The notes below the pieces were generated by a model. It made no database searches and was not told the DNA's origin. It saw only the letters and a program-made list of their open reading frames with translations. From contig NC_014041.1 in NCBI RefSeq assembly GCF_000023465.1, positions 1,757,001 to 1,821,000 of the forward strand: 64,000 bases of DNA, read 5' to 3'. A program made the position numbers and the translations under genes. Source of the DNA: Zunongwangia profunda SM-A87 (GTDB lineage: Bacteria > Bacteroidota > Bacteroidia > Flavobacteriales > Flavobacteriaceae). Below are positions 52,342-62,328 of this stretch, one piece after another. The first letter of the stretch is position 1. Every line of letters begins with the position of its first letter.

Positions 52342-53148
52342 CTACGAAAATGATCGTTGTCTTTTTGCCTCGAAAATAAGAATTCCGGCAGCCACAGAAA
52401 CGTTCATACTATCAATGGCTCCGTTCATCGGGATAATAATATTTTGTGTTGCTGCCTCCCGCCATTCCTGGTTAAGTCCGGTTGCTTCAGTGCCTACAAC
52501 AATGGCCGATGCTTTTGTAAAATCTATTTTAGTATAAATTTCTGAAGCCTGTAAAGCAGCGGCATAAATAGCAATATTTTTGTGTTGAAGAAATTTGATG
52601 ATTTCCGAAGTGGTTCCTATAGCGATCTTATTGGTGAAAACACAACCTACACTAGATCGAATAATATTGGGATTGTACAGATCGGTTTTTGGATTAGCAA
52701 TTAAAACCGCATCAACATTCGCCGCATCAGCGGTTCTAAGTAGCGCTCCAATATTTCCAGGTTTTTCAGGGGCTTCAGCTACTAAAATAAGCGGATTATT
52801 ATGGCTAAAATTCAGCTTTTGCAGAGCGTTTTCTTTTGAAGCAAATACCGTAATTACACCTTCGGTGCTTGTGCGATAGGCTAGTTTTTGATATACTTCC
52901 GAAGATATCTCGATAATTTCGGCGTCAGCATGTTCAAAATCGGGGATTGATTTAAATTCATTTTCAGAAAAAAATTCCGGACAAAAATAGACTTCCAGGA
53001 GTTTAAAACCTCCCTGAAGTGCCAGACCGGTTTCCCGTAGACCTTCAACTACAAATTGACTTTCTTTTCTACGATTTCTGGATTTATCCTGAAGCTGTAA
53101 TAGGTGTTTAATGCGTTTATTTTGAGTGCTGGAAATTATTGTATTCAT
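52342..53148 (-). CDS. TrmH/SpoU-family RNA 2'-O-methyltransferase
   Basis: The 268-residue protein has an N-terminal substrate-binding part (NTIISSTQNKRIKHLLQLQD, then FVVEGLRETGLALQGGFKL) and the SPOUT trefoil-knot domain with motif 1 EKPGNIGALLRTADAANVDA, motif 2 VGTEATGLNQEW and motif 3 IIPMNGAIDSMNVSVAAGIL. It methylates a ribose in rRNA or tRNA; which nucleotide is not known. It precedes the M48 gene. Confidence 0.93.
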   Translation of the reverse strand: MNTIISSTQNKRIKHLLQLQDKSRNRRKESQFVVEGLRETGLALQGGFKLLEVYFCPEFFSENEFKSIPDFEHADAEIIEISSEVYQKLAYRTSTEGVITVFASKENALQKLNFSHNNPLILVAEAPEKPGNIGALLRTADAANVDAVLIANPKTDLYNPNIIRSSVGCVFTNKIAIGTTSEIIKFLQHKNIAIYAAALQASEIYTKIDFTKASAIVVGTEATGLNQEWREAATQNIIIPMNGAIDSMNVSVAAGILIFEAKRQRSFS

Positions 53149-53162
53149 AAATGCAAAAATAC

Positions 53163-53196
53163 TAAAAAAAGCTGCCCAATGTTGAGCAGCTTTTGT
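53163..53196 (-). terminator. terminator of the amidohydrolase operon
   Basis: A 9-bp stem (AAAAGCTGC/GCAGCTTTT) with a 10-base loop and a T-run on the minus strand, 26 bases past the stop of the 437-residue amidohydrolase gene. Confidence 0.85.
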
Positions 53197-53221
53197 TTGA
53201 ATTTAATGGTAGTTTTACAGG

Positions 53222-54535
53222 TTATTCTTCGGCTTCCTGTCTTTCATATTTTTCCATATAACGCTTCCAAAGCTTGGTTTGTCTGGTATCAAGATTAATT
53301 TTTCTTCCCTGAATAAAAGCATCAGTAAGAATATTGGTCCTCATATCCAAGGCATCGCCTTCACTAATAAAAAGTGTAGCGTCCTTACCTTCTTCTAATG
53401 TACCGGCAAACTCATCTATTCCAAGGATTTTAGCGGTGTTACTGGTGATTAGTTTTAAAGCCTCTTCTTTGTCAAGACCGTAAGCCGCTGCCGTACCGGC
53501 ATAAAAAGGTAAGTTCCTGGAATTCATGCGCTCCATGCTACCGCTGCCTTCAATCCCTACAAGAATCCCTTTTTTTGATAATTCGGCTGCTAATTTGTAG
53601 GGTAAATCATAATCGTCATCATCCTGATTTGGTAAACTATGTGGTCTACCTGTTAAAACCCCAATGTTATTGGCTTTAAGTTCATCTGCAACTTTTAATG
53701 CGTTATAGGCACCAACAATCACAAGATCATCCAGTTTTTCATCTTTTTTAAATTGAATAACATCAAGTATTTCTTTTTCTCCATTTACATGAATATATAC
53801 TTTTTTATCACCGTTAAAAACGCTTTCCATCGCAAGATAAGGAAGGTTGCTTTCTTTTCTATCTCCTGCCAGGTAGGCTTTAGCTTCAGCAAAAAAGCTT
53901 TTCAATTTTATGATATTTTCCTGATATTCTTTACTAGGTTTTATCCCGGGATCTTCGCCCATCCACCAGCGACCGCGGCGAACACTGTTTGGCCAGTTAA
54001 TATGCAAACCATCGTCTGTTTTAACAGCGGCATCTTCCCAGTTCCAGGCATCAAACTGTACTATAGATGAAGTACCAGAAATAAATCCGCCTCTTGGTGC
54101 GATCTGCCCTAGTAAAACTCCGTTTGGCCGCATTGTTTCAGTAACCTGGCTTTCTGCATTATAAGCGATCAGGCTACGAATATGTGGCAGCATTTCACCA
54201 ATTTCATCTTCATCGTCTGTAGCTCTAACGGCATCGATCTCCACCAGACCTAGCGTAGCATTAGGAGCTATAAACCCTGGATAAATATGTTTCCCTTGCG
54301 CATTAATAATTTCGCCTTTGGCCTGAGAAGCCGCTGCAGCTGCGTCACCAACTTTAGTGATTTTTCCATCTTCAAAAATAATAAGACTGTTTTCTATAAT
54401 TTCGCCATTGCCTATATGTGCGGTTGCACCTAAGATGCTAACGGCTTCAGATTGCTTGGCAGCTGGCATTTGTTGTGCATTTAATCCTAAAACAGAAATA
54501 AATGCAAGTATATATGTGATATTAAATAATTTCAT
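53222..54535 (-). CDS. amidohydrolase-family exported protein lacking the HxH metal motif
   Basis: The product has 437 residues with a signal peptide (ending GLNAQ). The composite beta-domain and the fold of amidohydrolases are evident (ILGATAHIGNGEIIENSLII, then LEEGKDATLFISEGDAL at the C-terminus). Where active members have PGFIDxHxH, this has HIYPGFIAPNATLGLVEIDA, so the two N-terminal metal His are gone. A late GVLTGRPHSLPNQDDDDYD could be in the metal region. It may be a non-enzymatic binding partner. It starts 11 bases after the larger amidohydrolase gene. Confidence 0.85.
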   Translation of the reverse strand: MKLFNITYILAFISVLGLNAQQMPAAKQSEAVSILGATAHIGNGEIIENSLIIFEDGKITKVGDAAAAASQAKGEIINAQGKHIYPGFIAPNATLGLVEIDAVRATDDEDEIGEMLPHIRSLIAYNAESQVTETMRPNGVLLGQIAPRGGFISGTSSIVQFDAWNWEDAAVKTDDGLHINWPNSVRRGRWWMGEDPGIKPSKEYQENIIKLKSFFAEAKAYLAGDRKESNLPYLAMESVFNGDKKVYIHVNGEKEILDVIQFKKDEKLDDLVIVGAYNALKVADELKANNIGVLTGRPHSLPNQDDDDYDLPYKLAAELSKKGILVGIEGSGSMERMNSRNLPFYAGTAAAYGLDKEEALKLITSNTAKILGIDEFAGTLEEGKDATLFISEGDALDMRTNILTDAFIQGRKINLDTRQTKLWKRYMEKYERQEAEE

Positions 54536-54546
54536 TTTCTGAATTT

Positions 54547-57534
54547 TTATCGGATTGCTTCCATGGTGTCACAGTGTGCTTCAATTTTCTCTTTCTTAAC
54601 AACGGGCTGTGTTTTCATTCCCTTGTTTTTTGCCTGAAGCATTTGCGTGATAAGCTCACTTTTTTGTTTTTGTAATTTTTCTCTCATCGCTTTATCACGT
54701 TCGATATCAAAATAAACAACGCCTTCAATCATTGTTTTTTCAGGCTTAGCGTATACTGATAATGGATGATCGCTCCAAAGCACTAAATCGGCATCTTTAC
54801 CTTCTTTAATACTACCAACTTTATCGTCTATATGAAGTAGTTTGGCAGGATTTAAGGTTACAAATTTCCAGGCTTCTTCTTCAGAAACCCCACCATATTT
54901 CATGGTTTTAGCTGCTTCCTGATTAAGACGACGACTCATTTCTGCATCATCACTATTAATAGCAACTGTCACCCCCTGGCTGTTCATAATTGCAGCGTTG
55001 TATGGAATGGCGTCTTCGACTTCATATTTATACGCCCACCAGTCTGAAAAGGTAGAGCCACCTATATTACGTGCAGCCATTTTGTCGGCAAGTTTATATC
55101 CTTCAAGAATATGTGTAAAAGTATTAATCCTGAAATCCATGCTATCAGCGACACTCATCAGCATATTGATTTCACTTTGCACATAAGAGTGGCAGCTAAT
55201 AAATCTTTCGTCACGTAAAATTTCAGCAAGCGTTTCCATTTCGATATCCTTACGATAAGAATCGGGATTTGCTTCTTTATTTTTCATATATTCTTTAGCG
55301 CGACCAAAGTAATCTGTAAACACCTGCTCTACCCCCATTCTGGTTACCGGAAAACGATTACCGCTTCCCCAGTTGGATTGTTTTACGTTTTCACCTAAAG
55401 CAAATTTTATGAATTTAGGAGAGTCCTCGAAAATCATATCATTTGCAGAAGCTCCCCATTTTAAACGTACGATTGCGGATCTCCCACCAATAGGGTTGGC
55501 AGAACCATGCAGTAATTGAGCCGTAGTTACACCACCTGCAAGATCACGATAAAGCGCAATGTCAGATGGGTCTATTACATCTTCCATACTAACTTCAGCC
55601 GAAGAATTATGACCACCTTCATTAATGGAAGAAAGGGCGATATGTGAATGCTCGTCTATGATGCCAGAGGTTAAATGTTTTCCTGTGGCATCTACAACGC
55701 TCGCGCCACCTGACTTTAAATCTTTACCAATTTTAGCGATTTTTCCTTTTTTTACGAGAACGTCGGCATTTTCCATAATACCTTGTTCTTCATTTGTCCA
55801 AACAGTGGCATTTTTGAAGAGGATATCTTTGGCATCTGGCATTTTTTCAAAACCATAAGCCTCATTAGGAAAAGTAACCGGTAAAACCTCTGGATGTTTA
55901 CTTTCTTCTTCTTCTTCTTCTTTTTTGTCTTTATCTGATTTTTCTGCTGAAGATTGTTTGGTTGCTGTAAAAACGGTAGTGTCTCCGTTTGGTAAGATTG
56001 CTTTACCGCTAATCTTATCTGATGCTGAAGGCACATTGGCCGATAATCTGATGAATTCAGTTTTAGTAGTATCCGGAGAAGAAATTAGCATACTCATCCA
56101 ATTGTCTTCAAAACTTAGCTTGGAACCCAGTTTAACATCTTTGGTTTCGAGTTTTGCATTTGGCTTCTCGGCAGAACCGGAGATATCTAAAGTGTAGGTT
56201 TTGCCATCTAGCTCAAGATCGTATTTACCGGTAATGTCTGTCGTATTCATTGTATTGATAACGGCTTTTTCTCCCTGAACCCAATTTTCGAAGATTTTGG
56301 TATCTTTTTCAAAATAATCGCCAGAGGTTATAATGAAGTTGGCTAAGGCTCCTTTCTTAATCTCTCCCAGTTTTCCAGACTGGCCAATGATTTTAGCCGG
56401 GGTTATGGTTAATGCGGCAAGTGCAGCTTCCTTAGAAAGTCCGTATTCTATTGCTTTTAGCAGGTTTTCCTTAAATTCTTTTGCAGGATCCACGCCTTTT
56501 GTTGTGATGGTAAATGGCACATTGGCTTCTGCAAGCATTTTTAAATTAGCTGGCGCCTGATTCCATCTTTTCATTTCAGCAAGGCTTAAATATTCCGCCA
56601 TAAAAGGATCTTCAACATCGTAAGCTGCAGGAAAGCTTATAGGGATTATGTATGTGGCACCAGATGCTTTAATTTCATCTAACTTTTCATATTCAAAACC
56701 ACTACCCAGAATGGTGTATTCAATACCAAATTCATTACCTATTTTAGCAGCTCTTAACTCGTCTAAAAGATTATCTGTTGTGAAAATTTGTGTAAGGTTT
56801 TGGTTGCCGTTTACCGCTTCTAAAGCAAGATCTTTATTAGTCGCATTTCCATTTCCATACCATTTTGTATCTAAGTACACCTGTCTTATCAAAGCCATAG
56901 CTCCCATGACAGAAGAAGGATAAGATTGCTGAGATTTTACACTTTTATCGAATGATAAATATTGGGCGGAACGATCTTTTAAGATTCGATCGCCCTCGGT
57001 ACCATTAGGATTTAGCGCTACTAAAACGCCACTTCCGCGAATAATACCATCCGGGATATGCGTGTTTACAACTCCAAATCCGCCACTATGATATTTACCC
57101 GCTTCTTTAGGATCATAGCTGAAGCTTTCTACCGCATTTTGCTCCGGTCTAATATGATCATTCCAATAAAAACCTTCACGGCTTGCTTCATATTGTCCCG
57201 ATCGTCCAAAGCCAGATTCACGTTCTGGTTTTTTAATTCCCAGTTCGCTGTAAAGATCGATAAAAGAAGGATAAATGTCTTTGCCATCCAGATCGATAAT
57301 TACGCTATTTTTAGGAATAGAGATGGATTTACCAACTGCAGTAATTTTTCCATTTTGAATTGCAAACATTCCTTTTTCGATAGTAGAGGTGGGGTCTACA
57401 TGAATATTTGCATTTTTAAATACAGTGTAATTAGTGTTGGTTGTTTTAACTCCCGAGTTTGTGGGGAAATATTCCTGGGCGGGTAAATTAACAATTCCCA
57501 GAAATAAAAAACATAGTAGAAATTTATATTTCAT
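54547..57534 (-). CDS. double amidohydrolase-domain exported protein
   Basis: The 995-residue product is twice the usual length. After a signal peptide (ending LPAQ) come an N-terminal amidohydrolase-like domain without the HxH motif (IYPSFIDLYSELGIK), a beta domain around residues 430-530, and a Lys/Glu-rich linker (about 533-548). The C-terminal amidohydrolase domain is intact, with GIIDEHSHIALSS (about residue 627), SCHSYVQSEI, THILEGYKLADK and AINSDDAEMSRR. The C-terminal half should be an active hydrolase of an imide or amide bond in the periplasm. It forms an operon with the 437-residue relative. Confidence 0.9.
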   Translation of the reverse strand: MKYKFLLCFLFLGIVNLPAQEYFPTNSGVKTTNTNYTVFKNANIHVDPTSTIEKGMFAIQNGKITAVGKSISIPKNSVIIDLDGKDIYPSFIDLYSELGIKKPERESGFGRSGQYEASREGFYWNDHIRPEQNAVESFSYDPKEAGKYHSGGFGVVNTHIPDGIIRGSGVLVALNPNGTEGDRILKDRSAQYLSFDKSVKSQQSYPSSVMGAMALIRQVYLDTKWYGNGNATNKDLALEAVNGNQNLTQIFTTDNLLDELRAAKIGNEFGIEYTILGSGFEYEKLDEIKASGATYIIPISFPAAYDVEDPFMAEYLSLAEMKRWNQAPANLKMLAEANVPFTITTKGVDPAKEFKENLLKAIEYGLSKEAALAALTITPAKIIGQSGKLGEIKKGALANFIITSGDYFEKDTKIFENWVQGEKAVINTMNTTDITGKYDLELDGKTYTLDISGSAEKPNAKLETKDVKLGSKLSFEDNWMSMLISSPDTTKTEFIRLSANVPSASDKISGKAILPNGDTTVFTATKQSSAEKSDKDKKEEEEEESKHPEVLPVTFPNEAYGFEKMPDAKDILFKNATVWTNEEQGIMENADVLVKKGKIAKIGKDLKSGGASVVDATGKHLTSGIIDEHSHIALSSINEGGHNSSAEVSMEDVIDPSDIALYRDLAGGVTTAQLLHGSANPIGGRSAIVRLKWGASANDMIFEDSPKFIKFALGENVKQSNWGSGNRFPVTRMGVEQVFTDYFGRAKEYMKNKEANPDSYRKDIEMETLAEILRDERFISCHSYVQSEINMLMSVADSMDFRINTFTHILEGYKLADKMAARNIGGSTFSDWWAYKYEVEDAIPYNAAIMNSQGVTVAINSDDAEMSRRLNQEAAKTMKYGGVSEEEAWKFVTLNPAKLLHIDDKVGSIKEGKDADLVLWSDHPLSVYAKPEKTMIEGVVYFDIERDKAMREKLQKQKSELITQMLQAKNKGMKTQPVVKKEKIEAHCDTMEAIR

Positions 57535-57617
57535 AAATGTTAGGGGTTTGGTTAAAAATGTGATTTAATTTATAAAAAGGAGAAAATTAAGAAAAAATTA
57601 ATAAAATCTTAATGCTT

Positions 57618-58691
57618 TTAAAATGCATTTTCTGTGTTTTTATAATAATTAACGAGAAGAGCAACCACATAACTATAACTTCGTAAACCATCCTGTTGAT
57701 TATTCACAATAAGAAAGCGATTGTAAAAAGCCTGAAACAAGGGTTCTAGCGGGTTTTGATGTTGAAGCCAGAAATCTTCAACTTCCTGGTAGTTTTTTAA
57801 AATTCCGGGATGTAGCTTTTTCATTAATGCTTCGCCCACTTCTTGATCTCTTCTAAATAGTTCTGCCAAACAATAACGAAGAGCAAAGGTGAATCCGCAA
57901 TACCTAAAAAAAGGGTCGGGATGGTTAATCGTTACAAGACAGGCTATAAAGTTGGCTTCGTTCTCTTTTGCAAAACCCAGCTGGTGACCAATTTCATGGC
58001 TTGCTGTAGTGGGAATTTTAAAGGGTAAGATAGTGGTGTTAACCTGAGCTTCTGCTGTAAATGGGTTTAAATAGCCATTAAATCCCATGTAGGTTAAAGG
58101 CCAACTAAAAAGCGATCTTTTTAAGCTTCGTCCCTCGTATGTTAATTCGGGAAAATCTTTTTTTATATGGTCATAACCTTGGACGGTAATGTCAAAAATT
58201 TCTTCTTTCGAATAGGGTATGTCGACTTTTACAGTGTCATTTTGGACAATTTCAAGGTGAATTTTATTGGATTTTTCAATTAGTTTTTCTGTAAGCAGCA
58301 CAAGCTCTTCCTTAGAATATTCATTATCGATATCTAAAGATTGATGAAGGGGAAAACGGTAATAATTAAATCCCCAGAAAAAATGAAAGCAAAAATATAC
58401 GATCGAAAGTGTTGCCAATATTTCCAGCATCCATTCTTTTGGCTTTTTTAATCGTGTTTTAATCCTTTTTGCTAACCATCGGAGTATAAAAACCGTCAAT
58501 ATCGTATATAACAGATCTCCAAATGAAAAAGGAAGGATACCAAGTGACCATCGCATTATTCTGGAGATGTAAGGATAAATCCCGCGACTATACCAACTTT
58601 CTATTAGCCATTCATTCCCTGCTAATAATTTGATGAGGACGATTTGAATGGGCAATAAAATAGCCAGAATTATTTGAGACTTATTTTTCAC
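57618..58691 (-). CDS. DUF3810 zinc metalloprotease-like membrane protein
   Basis: The start is a GTG at 58691 (357 residues, MKNKSQIILAILLPI); the frame can extend 13 codons to another GTG. Three N-terminal membrane helices are followed by a soluble domain with TTASHEIGHQLGFAKENEAN (HExxH near residue 231 and a downstream Glu). DUF3810 is a Bacteroidota and Firmicutes family of putative metallopeptidases. A bare loop (YMGFNGYLNPFTAEAQVN) precedes the site. Substrate and role are unknown. It is read alone, divergent from the surface lipoprotein gene. Confidence 0.87.
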   Translation of the reverse strand: MKNKSQIILAILLPIQIVLIKLLAGNEWLIESWYSRGIYPYISRIMRWSLGILPFSFGDLLYTILTVFILRWLAKRIKTRLKKPKEWMLEILATLSIVYFCFHFFWGFNYYRFPLHQSLDIDNEYSKEELVLLTEKLIEKSNKIHLEIVQNDTVKVDIPYSKEEIFDITVQGYDHIKKDFPELTYEGRSLKRSLFSWPLTYMGFNGYLNPFTAEAQVNTTILPFKIPTTASHEIGHQLGFAKENEANFIACLVTINHPDPFFRYCGFTFALRYCLAELFRRDQEVGEALMKKLHPGILKNYQEVEDFWLQHQNPLEPLFQAFYNRFLIVNNQQDGLRSYSYVVALLVNYYKNTENAF

Positions 58692-58844
58692 AATTTCAAA
58701 AATAGGATTTTTAACCGGGGAATATAACACTACTTTTTCTCTATATGGTAATTTAATCGAAGTATAAGTGAAGATAGTAGCAATTTTAATTTAGGTTACT
58801 TTATAATATTGGTGGTAATTATAATCTACTTAAAATTTTATTTC

Positions 58845-60719
58845 ATGAAATTACTTAAAAAACTATGGTTATTTTTTGTTTTAACGTTATTTCTTACAAA
58901 TTGCTCTACGGAGGAATCTTTTGAAGAAACGGCTAATGGAAAAGACCCACAAGATGTCCCATCTGAAGAAGTTGAGGAGAACCAATCAGCTGATGAATCA
59001 GCACTTTTAGTTTATATTCCTAATGAATTTAGCGATATGGACTTTGAAGATCCAGAAAGTACATGGTCTTATACTCGCAGCCGTGAATCTGAACATTTTA
59101 TCGTTTTTTGGGGAGATGGATATGGCGATAATGATCCAGGATCAGTGAATACAGCAGCAAAATATCGTGTTGATATTGATGATCTTTTAACCCGGGCGGA
59201 AGATTTTTATGCCCTGAATATTGGAGAATTAGGTTTTGCAGAACCAAATGCAGGGAATTCTAATTTGGATCAGTATAAAATGATGATCTTTCTTTTTTAT
59301 CAGGATGAATGGCTTGCCACGGGAGCGGGTTACGATGATACGATTGGCGCTTTATGGATTAGTCCCAATACTGCTCAACCCGTAGGGCACACCATCGCTC
59401 ATGAAATTGGTCACAGCTTTCAGTATCAGGTGTTTGCTGATCTGGCTAACGGACACGGATTTAGATACGGTTTTGGCGGGAATGAAGGAAATACATTCTG
59501 GGAGCAAACGGCCCAATGGCAGGGTTTTCAATCTTATCCAGAACAGGTTTTTACTACTGCCGATTTTAATGTGTATGTTCAGAATTATAATAAACATATT
59601 CATCACGAAGATTATAGATATGCCAGTTATTTTATACATTATTACTGGACCTCTTTCCATGGTCAGGATTTTATTGGTCGTTTGTGGCGGGAAGCTCAGG
59701 AACCAGAAGATCCTGTGCAAGCCTATATGCGATTAACCGGGATTAGCCTAAGCGATTTTAATAATGAAATTTATGAAGCGGCTACAAAATTTGTAACCTG
59801 GGATTTCGATGAATTGAGAAATTTTGGCGAAGATTATATAGGAGCGCAACGTTATAAGTATACTACCCAGCCAGATGGCAGCCATATGGTAAGCATAGAG
59901 TATGCTCCTCAAACTACAGGTTACAACGTGATTCCGCTAAAAGTGCCCGATGCTAATACCCAAGTTAGTGTTGATTTCACAGGACTACCCAATGCAGCTG
60001 GCTTTAATAATGTAAACGCTTCTATAGCTGGTTGGCGTTATGGTTTTGTTGCTTTACAAGAAAACGGAACCAGAGTTTATGGTGAGATGAATCAGCAGAA
60101 TCAAGCCACGACTTCTTTTGTTGTACCCGAAAACACCACGCATCTTTGGTTGGTGGTTACCGGTGCTCCAACTGAATATGAACCGCATGCATGGGATGAT
60201 GATAATACGAATGATGAACAATGGCCATATAAGGTTTCTTTTTCTGAAACCAATATGTTAGGAGTTATAGCACTTCCTGAAGATAGTGAACCTCACAATA
60301 TAATTTTAAATTATGATGTCTCTTTTCCTGTGGATAATGAAAATTATAGCGGAGCTACTATTTCTTTGAATACTGAAGAGCTAGCAGAGGCTTTTTTAAT
60401 GCAGCCTAATCAAATTTTAGATGAGTTAGGTGATTCTATTCAGTTTTATGGTGTAAACAGTAATGGAGATTTGATTGCTGAAACTACGGCAAATGGTTAT
60501 GGTCATTGGTTCGATGAATCTGGAGATGTTATTGGTTGGAGCGATGCGGCTATGGTATATTCCGAATTTGAAGGAACCAGTTTTAATTTTAAAATTGGTC
60601 AGTATCCAGGGCATTCAGTTGCAGGAGATAAGTATACTATACAACAGGCACTGGTATACGAGTACGAACCTGGTAACTTTGTTCAGGCCACCGTAATATT
60701 TAATATTAAGATTGAATAA
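58845..60719 (+). CDS. large HExxH surface lipoprotein (DUF6055/DUF4859-like)
   Basis: The start is ATG 58845 (624 residues); upstream codons in the frame lack a start signal. The lipoprotein signal ends FLTNCSTEE and an acidic linker follows. The central part has a metallopeptidase-like site, GHTIAHEIGHSFQYQVFADL (near residue 186) and WEQTAQWQGFQS; this matches the DUF6055 type. The C-terminal part (from about residue 495) looks like DUF4859 (SFPVDNENYSGATISLNTEE, then LALVYEYEPGNF-like strands). It probably sits at the cell surface and acts on polymers or proteins. A terminator follows. Confidence 0.82.
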   Translation: MKLLKKLWLFFVLTLFLTNCSTEESFEETANGKDPQDVPSEEVEENQSADESALLVYIPNEFSDMDFEDPESTWSYTRSRESEHFIVFWGDGYGDNDPGSVNTAAKYRVDIDDLLTRAEDFYALNIGELGFAEPNAGNSNLDQYKMMIFLFYQDEWLATGAGYDDTIGALWISPNTAQPVGHTIAHEIGHSFQYQVFADLANGHGFRYGFGGNEGNTFWEQTAQWQGFQSYPEQVFTTADFNVYVQNYNKHIHHEDYRYASYFIHYYWTSFHGQDFIGRLWREAQEPEDPVQAYMRLTGISLSDFNNEIYEAATKFVTWDFDELRNFGEDYIGAQRYKYTTQPDGSHMVSIEYAPQTTGYNVIPLKVPDANTQVSVDFTGLPNAAGFNNVNASIAGWRYGFVALQENGTRVYGEMNQQNQATTSFVVPENTTHLWLVVTGAPTEYEPHAWDDDNTNDEQWPYKVSFSETNMLGVIALPEDSEPHNIILNYDVSFPVDNENYSGATISLNTEELAEAFLMQPNQILDELGDSIQFYGVNSNGDLIAETTANGYGHWFDESGDVIGWSDAAMVYSEFEGTSFNFKIGQYPGHSVAGDKYTIQQALVYEYEPGNFVQATVIFNIKIE

Positions 60720-60740
60720 ATTGTTAATTTAAAATTGATA

Positions 60741-60768
60741 GGGGGATTCGATCGAATCCCCTTTTTTA
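60741..60768 (+). terminator. rho-independent terminator
   Basis: GGGGATTC and GAATCCCC (60742-60749, 60754-60761) pair around a GATC loop; TTTTTT follows. It ends the surface lipoprotein gene. Confidence 0.9.
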
Positions 60769-60807
60769 ATTTAAGTCCTAAATTAAGATATTATTATAAT
60801 TCTTGTC

Positions 60808-60838
60808 TTTAATTCTCAGTTAAATAGCGTTATTTTTG
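60808..60838 (+). promoter_or_regulatory. pepD promoter
   Basis: TATTTTTG at 60831-60838 fully matches TAnnTTTG, and TTTA at 60808-60811, 19 bases upstream, is one base from TTTG. It is 23 bases before the start codon. Confidence 0.6.
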
Positions 60839-60861
60839 AAAATACATCAAAAAATATAAAA

Positions 60862-62322
60862 ATGAATGATGAGATAAGGGATTTACAACCCAAAGCGCTT
60901 TGGCATAACTTTGCAGATTTAAACGAAGTTCCCAGAGCGTCCAAAAAAGAAGACAGAGTAATCGAATTTATTAAAAACTTTGGTGAAAACTTGGGGCTGG
61001 ATACTCAGGTGGATGAAACCGGTAATGTGGTTATACGTAAACCGGCAACCACCGGTTTAGAAGATCGAAAAACCATTGTTTTACAATCCCATTTAGATAT
61101 GGTGCATCAAAAAAATAACGATACGAAATTCGATTTTGATACACAAGGAATAAAAATGTATGTAGATGGCGATTGGGTAAAAGCTGAAGGTACAACACTT
61201 GGAGCGGATAATGGTCTTGGCGTCGCTACAATTATGGCTATTTTGCAAAGTGATGATATCCAACATCCCGCCATCGAAGCACTTTTTACAATAGATGAAG
61301 AAACCGGAATGACCGGGGCAAAAGGTCTTTCTCCAGAGTTATTAGATGGGGACATTTTACTGAATTTGGATACCGAAGAGGATGATGAAATTGGAATAGG
61401 CTGCGCCGGTGGTATCGATATTACGGCTTTACGCGAATATGAAGAAGAAAATATCCCTGATAATAGCGTGGGTTATAAAATTGTAGTGAAAGGATTGCAA
61501 GGTGGACATTCTGGTATGGATATCATCAAAGGACTTGCAAATGCCAATAAGTTAATGGCTAGATTATTATATACGGCATATCGTGATTTTGGATTACGAG
61601 TATCTGAATTACAGGGTGGCGGATTACGTAATGCCATTCCGCGTGAAAGCGAAGCTTTTGTAGTTGTTGATAAAGAGGATACTAACTTTTTTGTGCAACA
61701 AATGCTGATGTGGATCGATGAGATTAAAAAAGAATACGCCAGTTTGGAGCCCAATATGGATATAGGTATTTCTGAAGCCGAAATTAATGGAAAGTTGATG
61801 AAGGTTGAAGATCAGATGGAGATAATAAAAGCCATTGCATCTGCCCACAATGGAGTTTATAGAATGAGTCCCGAGATTGAAGGTTTGGTTGAAGCTTCCA
61901 ATAATATCGCTAATGTTGTTGTAGCTAATGGAAAAGCGAAAATTAAGTGTCTTACAAGATCTTCTGTAGAGTCTACTAGAAGTGATCTCGCGCATAGCTT
62001 ACAGGCAAGTTTTGAGCTGGCGAAGTTTAAAGTAAAACAATCTGGCGAATATCCTGGTTGGGCGCCAAATCCAGCTTCCGAGATCTTAAAAGTTCTAGAT
62101 GAAATTTATCAAAAGCAACACGGTGAAAAGGCTCATATTGCTGCCTGCCATGCAGGCTTGGAATGCGGAATTATAGGAAATCATTATCCTGATATGGATA
62201 TGATCTCTTTTGGTCCAACAATAAAAGGGGCCCATTCTCCAGACGAGAGAGCAAGTATTTCTTCCACTCAAAAATTTTGGGATTTCACTCTCGAGATTCT
62301 AAAAAATATTCCGAAGAAATAG
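60862..62322 (+). CDS. pepD: aminoacyl-histidine dipeptidase (peptidase D, M20)
   Basis: The 486-residue protein matches PepD length. The M20 zinc site is visible: VLQSHLDMVHQKN (first ligands), GTTLGADNGLGVATIMAILQ (bridging Asp), FTIDEETGMTGAKGL (catalytic Glu pair) and LNLDTEEDDEIGIGCAGGID. GLQGGHSGMDIIKGLANANK and FGPTIKGAHSPDERASIS complete the fold. It cleaves Xaa-His and other dipeptides in the cytoplasm. It has its own promoter and converges on the next gene. Confidence 0.96.
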   Translation: MNDEIRDLQPKALWHNFADLNEVPRASKKEDRVIEFIKNFGENLGLDTQVDETGNVVIRKPATTGLEDRKTIVLQSHLDMVHQKNNDTKFDFDTQGIKMYVDGDWVKAEGTTLGADNGLGVATIMAILQSDDIQHPAIEALFTIDEETGMTGAKGLSPELLDGDILLNLDTEEDDEIGIGCAGGIDITALREYEEENIPDNSVGYKIVVKGLQGGHSGMDIIKGLANANKLMARLLYTAYRDFGLRVSELQGGGLRNAIPRESEAFVVVDKEDTNFFVQQMLMWIDEIKKEYASLEPNMDIGISEAEINGKLMKVEDQMEIIKAIASAHNGVYRMSPEIEGLVEASNNIANVVVANGKAKIKCLTRSSVESTRSDLAHSLQASFELAKFKVKQSGEYPGWAPNPASEILKVLDEIYQKQHGEKAHIAACHAGLECGIIGNHYPDMDMISFGPTIKGAHSPDERASISSTQKFWDFTLEILKNIPKK

Positions 62323-62328
62323 AGAATA

